A model generated the notes under the pieces. It made no database searches. It saw only the letters and a list, made by a program, of their open reading frames with translations, and was not told where the DNA came from. The translations under genes and the position numbers were made by a program. Of a stretch of DNA of 14,052 nucleotides, positions 1 to 8,003 are shown piece by piece; positions within the stretch are counted from its first letter, which is position 1, and each line of letters begins with the position of its first letter. Source of the stretch: an uncultured Bacteroidota bacterium (GTDB lineage Bacteria > Bacteroidota > Bacteroidia > Chitinophagales > Chitinophagaceae); the NCBI GenBank assembly GCA_946479055.1, contig CAMLEX010000036.1, forward strand, positions 1 through 14,052. The letters run 5' to 3'.

Positions 1-189
1 CCTCAAAAAATATTGGATAAAATTTTTCAGCCATTCTTTACCACCAAACCAACAGGACAAGGAACAGGATTAGGGTTGTCGTTGGCTTATGATATTATAA
101 AAGCACATGGTGGAGAATTAAAAGTGGAAACAAAGGAAGGGGAAGGTGCAGAGTTTATTATTCAATTATCAATTAAAGAGAATATATAA
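1..189 (+). CDS. Sensor histidine kinase, 3' fragment (C-terminal ATPase end)
   Basis: This is the last 62 codons of a histidine kinase whose 5' part lies outside the window; frame 1 is open from base 1 to a TAA at 187-189. The fragment begins just after the G1 box and shows the F box ([12 protein letters not shown]) and the G2 glycine-rich ATP lid ([14 protein letters not shown]), followed by the usual [19 protein letters not shown] end of a GHKL-type HATPase_c domain. It is almost identical to the ends of the next three kinases, so it is a fourth member of the same paralogous set. Its sensor domain is unknown; a TPR sensor like the next two genes is a guess. Only 9 bp separate its stop from the next start, which suggests one transcript. 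Confidence 0.93.
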   Translation, partial: PQKILDKIFQPFFTTKPTGQGTGLGLSLAYDIIKAHGGELKVETKEGEGAEFIIQLSIKENI

Positions 190-198
190 TCTACAATC

Positions 199-2190
199 AT
201 GAAAAACTTAGCTGTCATTCTGATAACTATTTTATCAATAAATGGTGCTGAAGCACAGCAATCAAATCAATTTTATATTGATAGCTTAAAACATGAATTG
301 ACTATCGCTAAGGAGGATACCAATAAAGTAGACCTTCTTCTAACATTGAGCAATTTTTATGTTCAATCTTCTGCTGATACCGGGATAGCTTATGCACAAC
401 AAGCTTTAGACCTCGCAAAAAAAGTAAATTTTCAAGAAGGTATTTTACACGCAGAAGGAAGTTTAAGTGTCTCATTAACGACTTCTGGAAATTACCCGCT
501 GGGATTGGATCATGCTTTTAAAACACTTGCTCTTGCCAAAAAAACCTATCCTTTAGAAGTACCCTGGGCAAATGCTCTTGTGTTCTGGTGTTATTATTAT
601 TTGGGGGAGTATAAAAACGCTTTAAAATATACTCGTGAATCTATGAAAGAAGGCATGAAACAACCCTGGTTGTTGCCTTACGGGTGGAGAGATTTAGCGA
701 TGGTGTATCACAAATTGAATCAGCCGGATTCTGCCCTGTTTTATGCAAAAAAAGCTTACGAAAATTTAAAAGGCTCTTTAACGGAAGGAAATATCGCTCA
801 TATTTTAGGAGATGCTTACGCAGGCAAAACCAATTACGATTCAGCGCTGTTTTTTTACCGAAATGGTGTATCAGCTTCGCTAAAAAGTTATGCACAACCA
901 TTCTCAGGTACCACGTCCACAGGCCCTGCAGACCTGATTGATAGTTACAATGGCATTGCAGGCGTGTACAAGGCGATGAATAATTTTGACTCTGCTGCAT
1001 GGTATTCTAAAAAAGTATTGGCGGAAGGAATAGAAAAGAAGTATCCCATTGGTTTGCTTAAAGCCGCAAATATGCTTGCAGATATTTATGGAGCACAACA
1101 CAAGTCCGACAGTACATTAAAATACCTGATGATAGCGCTTAATGTAAAGGATAGCTTATTTAGCCGTGAAAAAACCATGGCTATTCAAAGCCTTGCCTTT
1201 AAAGAACAAGAGAAGCAGAAGGAAATTGAAGCATCGGAATCTAAATATCAAAATCGTTTAACGATGTATTCCCTGTTAGGGGGACTTATTGCCCTGTTGG
1301 TAATAGCTGGAATATTATTAAGGAATAATAGAAATAAACAAAAGGCAAATGTTGTATTGCAACAACAAAAGGAAAAAGTTGAAGGCACTTTATCAGTACT
1401 TAAGTCAACACAAAACCAACTAATCCAATCAGAAAAAATGGCTTCGCTTGGCGAGCTTACAGCCGGCATCGCACATGAAATACAAAACCCGTTAAACTTC
1501 GTCAATAATTTTTCGGAGGTAAATAAAGAATTGCTGACGGAAATGAAAGATGAAATGGATAAAGGAAATATTGATGAAGCAAAAACGATAGCAAACGATG
1601 TAATAAAGAATCAGGAAAAAATAAATCAGCATGGCAAAAGAGCCGATGCTATTGTAAAAGGAATGCTGCAGCATAGCCGTAGCAACAGTGGCGTAAAAGA
1701 ACCAACTGACATTAATGCTTTAGCCGATGAGTATTTACGGCTAGCTTATCATGGATTGAGAGCAAAAGACAAATCATTCAATGTAACTATGAAAACCGAT
1801 TATGATGAAAGTATTGGAAACATCAATATCATTCCGCAGGATATTGGCAGGGCGATTCTTAATTTAATAACCAATGCATTTTATGCAGTTACAGAAAAGA
1901 AGAAGCAAGTCGGCGATGGATACGAACCTGTTGTTTCAGTCAGCACAAAAAAGATTAAGGATAAAGTGGAAATAAGAGTAAAAGACAATGGCAATGGCAT
2001 TCCTCAAAAAATATTAGACAAAATTTTTCAACCCTTCTTTACTACCAAACCAACAGGACAAGGAACGGGATTGGGATTATCATTGAGCTATGACATTGTA
2101 AAAGCACATGGCGGGGAGATGAAAGTGGAAACGAAAGAAGGTGAGGGTGCGGGGTTTATTATTTCGTTACCAGCAAAAGAGAACATATAG
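199..2190 (+). CDS. TPR-domain transmembrane sensor histidine kinase (first complete copy)
   Basis: An inner-membrane histidine kinase of 663 aa that should autophosphorylate on His and pass the phosphate to a response regulator. Residues 1-19 look like a signal peptide (cleavage near AEA|QQ). Residues about 30-335 are helical repeats of TPR type (e.g. DTGIAYAQQALDLAKK), predicted periplasmic. One membrane helix lies at about 356-375, followed by a coiled-coil linker. The DHp domain carries the H box AGIAHEIQNPLN with His426. The ATPase domain has the N box ILNLITNAFYAV (Asn559), the G1 box VKDNGNGIP (Asp596), the F box and the G2 box GQGTGLGL, so all catalytic motifs are intact. There is no receiver or DNA-binding domain. 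The gene starts 9 bp after the previous kinase and ends 11 bp before the next. The ligand is unknown. Confidence 0.93.
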   Translation: MKNLAVILITILSINGAEAQQSNQFYIDSLKHELTIAKEDTNKVDLLLTLSNFYVQSSADTGIAYAQQALDLAKKVNFQEGILHAEGSLSVSLTTSGNYPLGLDHAFKTLALAKKTYPLEVPWANALVFWCYYYLGEYKNALKYTRESMKEGMKQPWLLPYGWRDLAMVYHKLNQPDSALFYAKKAYENLKGSLTEGNIAHILGDAYAGKTNYDSALFFYRNGVSASLKSYAQPFSGTTSTGPADLIDSYNGIAGVYKAMNNFDSAAWYSKKVLAEGIEKKYPIGLLKAANMLADIYGAQHKSDSTLKYLMIALNVKDSLFSREKTMAIQSLAFKEQEKQKEIEASESKYQNRLTMYSLLGGLIALLVIAGILLRNNRNKQKANVVLQQQKEKVEGTLSVLKSTQNQLIQSEKMASLGELTAGIAHEIQNPLNFVNNFSEVNKELLTEMKDEMDKGNIDEAKTIANDVIKNQEKINQHGKRADAIVKGMLQHSRSNSGVKEPTDINALADEYLRLAYHGLRAKDKSFNVTMKTDYDESIGNINIIPQDIGRAILNLITNAFYAVTEKKKQVGDGYEPVVSVSTKKIKDKVEIRVKDNGNGIPQKILDKIFQPFFTTKPTGQGTGLGLSLSYDIVKAHGGEMKVETKEGEGAGFIISLPAKENI

Positions 2191-2201
2191 ATTTATTAAT
2201 T

Positions 2202-4136
2202 ATGAAAATCTTAGTTGTCATACTATTGCTATTATTAAATACAGAGCAGGCATGTTCCCAAATACCTTACATGGATAACTTAAAGAAACGCATACTTTCA
2301 AAGTCTGTTGAAGATACGCAACGTGTTCTTTTACTATCTGATTTGGCTTATGCCATGGCATTCATAAGACCAGATTCTGCAATGTTATATGTCCAACAAG
2401 GCGTGAATTTAGCCAGGAAGATTGGCTATGTGAAAGGTGAAGAGTATTGCAAATATTCTATGGGTTGGATAATGCGGATCGCAGGCGAATATTCAAAAGC
2501 AGATGAATTACTTCTCCAGGCTTTAAAATATGCAAAATCAATTAATGATTTCCAGTGGCAGATAAATATCTATAGGGACTTGAGTTCAAACAACAGAGAC
2601 CATGAAAACTATGAAGAGGGATTGAAATATAGCTACAAAGCAATTGAACTTGCTAAATACAATAAACAATTTACTGGCGAATTGGGATTATGTTACCTCG
2701 AAACAGGTGCAATTTATCAGGAAATGAATATATCAGATTCTGCCCTTTATTACCTGCAACAAGTGATTTTACCCAATAATGAAGGTGGTTTCAATGGTTT
2801 TAAATTTTTGATGATCGGACTTACTTACGCAAAAATGGGGAATGATACACTTGCATTAAAGTATTATAGATTGAGTATAGAAGCACTTTCAAAATCTAAT
2901 AATTACAAAGATTTTGCTACGGCCTACAATAGCATAGCGAAACTTTATAAAAAAGAAGGAAAAGCCGATTCGTGTATTTACTATGCCAAAAAAGGGTTTG
3001 ATATTGCTCAAAAGGTCTCATTTAAAAAAGGGGTTTTTGAAACCAGTCTTTTTCTGTCAGAAATTTATGAGAACAAAGATGCAGCTCTGTCATTGAGATA
3101 TTTGAAAATAGCAACGGCAGCAAAAGATAGTATGTTCAACCTGCAAAAGACAACGCAGTTCCTTAATGCACAATTTAATGAACAGATTCGGCTAAAGGAA
3201 GAGGAAGCCAATAAGGTTAGGTATCGAAACAAAATAAGAACCTATACATTGCTGACTGCCCTTGGTTTTTTCCTGTTGCTGGTTATTATTCTTTACAGAA
3301 ACAACAGGCATAAGCAAAGGGCCAAAATAAAAATTGAAAAAGCTTATGCTGAATTAAAATCCACTCAAGACCAACTCATCCAGTCCGAAAAAATGGCCTC
3401 GTTGGGAGAACTTACAGCAGGCATTGCACATGAAATACAAAACCCGTTAAACTTCGTCAATAATTTTTCGGAAGTGAATACAGAATTAATTGAAGAAATG
3501 AAAAACGAATTGAAAACAGGCAATAATGAAGATGCTATTGCCATTGCCAATAATATCGCAGAGAATGAACAAAAAATAAATTTTCATGGCAAGAGAGCCG
3601 ATGCAATTGTAAAAGGAATGTTGCAGCACAGCCGTAGCAGCAGTGGACAAAAAGAACCAACTGATATTAATGCATTAGCAGATGAATATTTGCGGTTAGC
3701 TTATCATGGGCTGAGAGCAAAAGACAAGTCATTCAATGCAACATTGAAAACTGATTACGATGAGAGTATCGGCAACATCAATATCATTCCGCAGGATATT
3801 GGCAGGGTGATTCTTAATTTAATAACCAACGCATTTTATGCTGTTTCAGAAAAGAAAAAACAAATAAGTGATGGATACGAACCTATTGTTTCAATCAGCA
3901 CAAAAAAGAGTAAGGATAAAGTGGAAATAAAAGTAAAAGATAATGGCAATGGCATTCCTCAAAAAGTATTAGATAAAATTTTTCAGCCTTTCTTCACCAC
4001 CAAACCCACCGGGCAGGGAACAGGATTGGGTTTATCGTTGGCTTATGATATTGTAAAAGCACATGGTGGGGAAATGAAAGTGGAAACGAAGGAAGGAGAA
4101 GGGGCAGAGTTTATAATTCAGTTACTAATCGTCTGA
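2202..4136 (+). CDS. TPR-domain transmembrane sensor histidine kinase (second complete copy)
   Basis: A 644-aa paralogue of the kinase just upstream with the same layout. It has a signal peptide (about 1-19, ending ACS|QIP), a TPR-like helical sensor to about 330 (e.g. DSALYYLQQVILP, DSCIYYAKKGFDIAQK), one membrane helix at about 349-368, a short coiled coil, then DHp and HATPase_c. His410 lies in AHEIQNPLN, the N-box Asn is 543, the G1 Asp is 580, and the F and G2 boxes are complete. The first residues (MKILVVILL) also resemble those of its neighbour (MKNLAVILI), pointing to whole-gene duplication. The TPR part has diverged far more than the kinase part, consistent with different inputs to one output. 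The C-terminus ends in QLLIV and is slightly shorter than the KENI-type tails of the two upstream copies. Confidence 0.93.
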   Translation: MKILVVILLLLLNTEQACSQIPYMDNLKKRILSKSVEDTQRVLLLSDLAYAMAFIRPDSAMLYVQQGVNLARKIGYVKGEEYCKYSMGWIMRIAGEYSKADELLLQALKYAKSINDFQWQINIYRDLSSNNRDHENYEEGLKYSYKAIELAKYNKQFTGELGLCYLETGAIYQEMNISDSALYYLQQVILPNNEGGFNGFKFLMIGLTYAKMGNDTLALKYYRLSIEALSKSNNYKDFATAYNSIAKLYKKEGKADSCIYYAKKGFDIAQKVSFKKGVFETSLFLSEIYENKDAALSLRYLKIATAAKDSMFNLQKTTQFLNAQFNEQIRLKEEEANKVRYRNKIRTYTLLTALGFFLLLVIILYRNNRHKQRAKIKIEKAYAELKSTQDQLIQSEKMASLGELTAGIAHEIQNPLNFVNNFSEVNTELIEEMKNELKTGNNEDAIAIANNIAENEQKINFHGKRADAIVKGMLQHSRSSSGQKEPTDINALADEYLRLAYHGLRAKDKSFNATLKTDYDESIGNINIIPQDIGRVILNLITNAFYAVSEKKKQISDGYEPIVSISTKKSKDKVEIKVKDNGNGIPQKVLDKIFQPFFTTKPTGQGTGLGLSLAYDIVKAHGGEMKVETKEGEGAEFIIQLLIV

Positions 4137-4285
4137 ATTTGTTCTATGGGAGCAAAAGGTTAGAGGTTTGCAGAATAACATTTGTTAATCGTGCTAATTG
4201 AATAAGCTAAGCAGAGAAAAACAGTATCCCTAAAACCATAAAAAGGTCACTTCTTTTTTAGTTAACTTACAAATGAACTAACAAT
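4137..4285 (+). promoter_or_regulatory. 149-bp intergenic region, candidate promoter for the propeller kinase
   Basis: This is the only sizeable gap inside the kinase/regulator cluster, so a second promoter here is plausible. TTTG at 4138-4141 is followed after 19 bases by TAGAGGTTTG (4161-4170). This resembles the Bacteroidota sigma-factor consensus TTTG-N19-TANNTTTG, but with four rather than two bases between TA and TTTG. An A/T-only stem (AAAAAG 4240-4245 with CTTTTT 4253-4258) could be a weak terminator or chance. TTAGTT (4258-4263) and AACTAA (4276-4281) form a short inverted repeat just before the start codon. No Shine-Dalgarno sequence is visible. None of these is strong; the gap itself is the main evidence. 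Confidence 0.25.
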
Positions 4286-7200
4286 ATGAGAATGCGATTA
4301 CCATTTTCTGTGTTCCTTTTTACATCGGTTTTGTTTTTCCAATTTTTAAGTTTTGGGCAAGACATACATTTTAAGTTAGTTACACGATCGCAGGGTGATA
4401 TAGGTGCAATAGCCTCAATGGCGCAGGATGCTCAGGGATATTTGTGGTTCGCAACCCGGAATGGCTTATATAAATATGATGGATATCAATACATTTCTTA
4501 TCGTAATGAACCATTAAACCCAAATTCACCTGCTGGCAATAACATTTGGTGTGTTGCAGCCGATAAAGCAGGCTATATATGGCTTGGAACTAGCGAGGCA
4601 GGCCTCGATCGTTTTGACCCTGCAACTGGCATCTTTACTCACTTCCGGCACAATGATAATGATCCCGGCAGTTTGGCAAGCGATACTGTATTAAATATCA
4701 TGCAGGATAATGAAGGCACAATCTGGATAGGAACTATAGGCGGTCTTGACAGGTTTGATAATAAATCAAATAAATTTTTACACTACAGGAATAATGCAAA
4801 CGACCCATCATCCATTAGCTGCAATGTAATTACGGCCATTTATGAAGATAAACAGGGAACTATATGGGTGGGAACAGGAACTTCATTTCAAGGTAATGAT
4901 AGTTGCGGGGGGCTCAATAAACTAAATAAAAAAACAGGAAAGTTTATAAGATACCAGCATAATGAAAAAGATCCGCACAGCCTTATTGATAACAGGGTCG
5001 GTGATATTTTTGAAGACAGCCGCGGCAATTTTTGGGTGGGCACAGCAGGGGACGGATTGCATACGATGGACAGAGCAAAAGGCGAATTTGAAAGGCATCT
5101 GTATGACCCTTCGCATCCTGATAAATTAAGCCGGCCGCCAATTAAAAGCGGGTATTCATATGCTGTTGACCATATCGTTTTTATTACTGAAGACACAAAA
5201 GGCAGGATATGGATAGCCACGTTTGAAGGCGGGATCAATGTGTATGATCCTTCTACACAAAAAGTATCTTATTATGGCGCTGATAAAGGCAGCAAAGAAA
5301 AGTTAGGAACCAACGACTTTTGGGCGGCTTATAAAACAAGGGATAATGTTATCTGGATAAGTACATCCGGAAATAATTTATATAAAATAATTCCTCATCA
5401 AAATATTTTGCCGCATACAAGGATAGGTAAAACAGTTTTCTCTTTTGCAGAGGATGATGCACATGGTTTATGGCTTGGCACTTCAAATGGTTTAATACAT
5501 AAAGACAGCAATGGAAAAGAAGAACAGTTTTTCATTGACAAAGATTCGGCTTCCGCATTAAACCCAATTTTTTATATCGAAAAGGATGGTAATAAATTTT
5601 GGCTCGCGACACCTCTTGGTTTATACCTGTTTGACCCTGATACAAAAACTTTTTCCGGGTATCATCACCAGCCCGGGAACGCAAATAGTTTGCTCTCAGA
5701 TGGTCTTATAATAGTAAAAAAAGGGGCTGATAATAAGTTATGGATCGGGGGCGATAATGGCCTCAGCCTGATGGATACAAAAGCAGGAACATTCAGACAT
5801 TTTCAAAATGACCTAAAAGATACAGCCAGTATTAGTAGTAATGTGGTTATCGCAATTAACATAGACAAAAGACAAAACACATGGGTGGGAACTTTTAAAG
5901 GCTTAAACCGCCTTGATAAACAAACAGGGCATTTTAAAAGATATCTTAACCAATTAATTACTGGACGCATTATAGAAGATAGCCAGGGGAATCTATGGTG
6001 TGGCACAAATGCAGGCCTTTTTAAATATGATGGAGAAACCGATAAGTTCTTAAACTTTATTGATGAGTCGGGTATCATTACCGCATCGCTACCTTTATTT
6101 GGCATTACAGAAGATCATGAACAAAATTTCTGGTTTTTTAGTCCGACGAAAGGTATAATACGTTTGAACAAAGAAAGAAACAGCGCAGTATTGTATGGAA
6201 AGAACCAGGGTGTAAATAGCTTAGCGTTAACCTTCTTTGGTTATATCAGGCAAAATGGAGAAGTCTTATTTGGAGATACTTCCGGTTATTTTGCTTTTAA
6301 ACCCAATTTGTTACAACAAAATGTTTTGCCCCCTTTTGTAACCATTAGCAATTTTTTACTCAACAATACACCCGTTCTACCTTCTGCACAAGGCATCCTT
6401 TCTGTGCCATTGATACAAACAAAAGAGATCCGTTTAAGACATAATCAAAATACTTTTTCATTTGAATTTTCACACATTGATTTTATAAGTGAGCATGAAG
6501 ATACCCGCCTGCTCTATATGTTGCAAAACTATGATAATGCCTGGCGTAAAGCAGGCGATGAAAGAACAGCCTATTATTTTAACCTGCCTCCGGGCAAATA
6601 TATTTTTAAAGTAAAAGCGCTTAACGCCGCCGGTGTTGCAGCAGAGAAAGAGATTGCTGTCATCATTAAACCGCCGTGGTGGAGCACATGGTGGGCTTAC
6701 ACAATTTTTGCTCTATTATTTGCCGGATTGGTGTGGGCATTTATTGCATACCGATCCCGCAAACTAAAGCGGGAGAACAAAGTGTTGGAAGAAAAAGTTG
6801 AACACCGGACAGAGCAGCTAAAGCAATCAATCGAAAATTTAAAATCCACTCAATCCCAACTCATCCAATCCGAAAAAATGGCTTCGCTCGGAGAACTTAC
6901 TGCAGGCATTGCGCATGAAATTCAGAACCCGCTAAACTTCATCAATAATTTTTCGGAAGTAAATACAGAATTAATTGAAGAAATGAAAACTGAATTGAAA
7001 GCAGGTAATGATGAAGAGGCTATTGCCATTGCCAATAATATTGTGGAGAATGAACAAAAAATAAATTTTCATGGCAAAAGAGCCGATGCGATTGTAAAAG
7101 GAATGCTGCAGCACAGCCGTAGCAGTAACGGGCAAAAAGAACCAACGGATATTAATGCATTGGCAGATGAATATTTACGCCTGGCTTATCATGGCCTTCG

Positions 7201-7624
7201 TGCAAAAGACAAGGCATTTAATGCAAAGTTTGAAACTGATTTTGATAACAACATCGGAAAAATAAATATCATACCGCAGGACATCGGAAGAGTAATTCTT
7301 AATTTAATTACCAATGCATTTTATGCTGTTTCAGAAAAGAAAAAGCAAGCAGGTGATGGATACGAACCAGTTGTTTCAGTCAGCACAAAAAAAATTGACG
7401 ATAAAGTTTTTGTTTCAATAAAAGATAATGGAAACGGGATCCCTCAAAAAGTAGTGGACAAAATCTTTCAGCCTTTCTTTACTACCAAACCGACAGGCCA
7501 GGGCACAGGATTAGGATTGAGCATTAGCTATGATATTATTACCAAAGGACACGGCGGTGAACTGAGGGTGGAAACGGAAGAAGGTAAAGGATCGGAATTT
7601 ATTATTACGCTACCAAACAAATGA
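4286..7624 (+). CDS. Two-component-regulator-propeller sensor histidine kinase
   Basis: A 1112-aa membrane histidine kinase. Residues 1-24 are a signal peptide (ending SFG|QD). Residues about 40-670 contain about 14 copies of the propeller repeat, recognisable by its W-[VIL]-[GA]-T core (YLWFAT, YIWLGT, TIWIGT, TIWVGT, NFWVGT and so on; the last two are degenerate). This fits two seven-bladed Reg_prop beta-propellers. A Y_Y_Y domain follows (about 715-795, with YMLQNYDNAW and LPPGKYIFKVKA), then a membrane helix at 803-822, a coiled coil to about 865, DHp with His877, and HATPase_c with Asn1010, Asp1047 and F and G2 boxes. The sensor layout is that of Bacteroidota hybrid two-component sensors, which often detect glycans, but the usual receiver and AraC-type HTH are missing. 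Output must go in trans, most simply to the regulator 4 bp downstream. The substrate cannot be read from sequence. Confidence 0.94.
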   Translation: MRMRLPFSVFLFTSVLFFQFLSFGQDIHFKLVTRSQGDIGAIASMAQDAQGYLWFATRNGLYKYDGYQYISYRNEPLNPNSPAGNNIWCVAADKAGYIWLGTSEAGLDRFDPATGIFTHFRHNDNDPGSLASDTVLNIMQDNEGTIWIGTIGGLDRFDNKSNKFLHYRNNANDPSSISCNVITAIYEDKQGTIWVGTGTSFQGNDSCGGLNKLNKKTGKFIRYQHNEKDPHSLIDNRVGDIFEDSRGNFWVGTAGDGLHTMDRAKGEFERHLYDPSHPDKLSRPPIKSGYSYAVDHIVFITEDTKGRIWIATFEGGINVYDPSTQKVSYYGADKGSKEKLGTNDFWAAYKTRDNVIWISTSGNNLYKIIPHQNILPHTRIGKTVFSFAEDDAHGLWLGTSNGLIHKDSNGKEEQFFIDKDSASALNPIFYIEKDGNKFWLATPLGLYLFDPDTKTFSGYHHQPGNANSLLSDGLIIVKKGADNKLWIGGDNGLSLMDTKAGTFRHFQNDLKDTASISSNVVIAINIDKRQNTWVGTFKGLNRLDKQTGHFKRYLNQLITGRIIEDSQGNLWCGTNAGLFKYDGETDKFLNFIDESGIITASLPLFGITEDHEQNFWFFSPTKGIIRLNKERNSAVLYGKNQGVNSLALTFFGYIRQNGEVLFGDTSGYFAFKPNLLQQNVLPPFVTISNFLLNNTPVLPSAQGILSVPLIQTKEIRLRHNQNTFSFEFSHIDFISEHEDTRLLYMLQNYDNAWRKAGDERTAYYFNLPPGKYIFKVKALNAAGVAAEKEIAVIIKPPWWSTWWAYTIFALLFAGLVWAFIAYRSRKLKRENKVLEEKVEHRTEQLKQSIENLKSTQSQLIQSEKMASLGELTAGIAHEIQNPLNFINNFSEVNTELIEEMKTELKAGNDEEAIAIANNIVENEQKINFHGKRADAIVKGMLQHSRSSNGQKEPTDINALADEYLRLAYHGLRAKDKAFNAKFETDFDNNIGKINIIPQDIGRVILNLITNAFYAVSEKKKQAGDGYEPVVSVSTKKIDDKVFVSIKDNGNGIPQKVVDKIFQPFFTTKPTGQGTGLGLSISYDIITKGHGGELRVETEEGKGSEFIITLPNK

Positions 7625-7628
7625 AAAA

Positions 7629-8003
7629 ATGAAGATTTTAGTAGTTGATGACGAAAAAGATGTACAGGTTCTTTTTGCGCAACGGTTCAGAAAAGAGATC
7701 AAAAATAGTGAAATGGAATTCGTTTTCGCCTTCTCTGGCGAAGATGCATTGACTTACCTGAACCAGCATAAACATGAGGCCGTATTAATATTGTCTGATA
7801 TCAACATGCCGGGCATGAGCGGGCTGGAGTTACTAAAACACATTAAGCAAAAGTATTCGAAACCACCACCGGTAGTAATGATGATAACAGCTTACGGAGA
7901 TGCGGAAAATTTTAATACAGCCAAACAATTGGGAGCCGATGATTTTTTAACCAAGCCGGTTGACTTTACTTTATTAAAGGAAAAACTTAAAACTATAAGC
8001 TGA
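7629..8003 (+). CDS. Single-domain response regulator (CheY-like receiver)
   Basis: A 124-aa stand-alone receiver domain. The acidic pair Asp7-Asp8 (LVVDDE), phosphoacceptor Asp57 (LSDINMPGMSG), switch Thr87 (MITAYGD) and Lys109 (LTKP) are all in place, so it should accept phosphate and bind Mg2+. Nothing follows the receiver, so it has no output domain of its own. It starts 4 bp after the propeller kinase and its TGA overlaps the next ATG by one base, which implies co-transcription and probably translational coupling. It resembles the receiver of the following cyclase (both carry KILV.DDE and SDINMP..SG/DG) and likely arose by duplication. It could act as a phosphate sink, a phosphorelay intermediate, or a regulator acting by protein contact. 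Its target is unknown. Confidence 0.95.
   Translation: MKILVVDDEKDVQVLFAQRFRKEIKNSEMEFVFAFSGEDALTYLNQHKHEAVLILSDINMPGMSGLELLKHIKQKYSKPPPVVMMITAYGDAENFNTAKQLGADDFLTKPVDFTLLKEKLKTIS

Noticed and set aside
4888..5238. Minus-strand open frame of 116 codons inside the propeller kinase
   Set aside because: It opposes well-conserved propeller repeats and has no motif or start context of its own.
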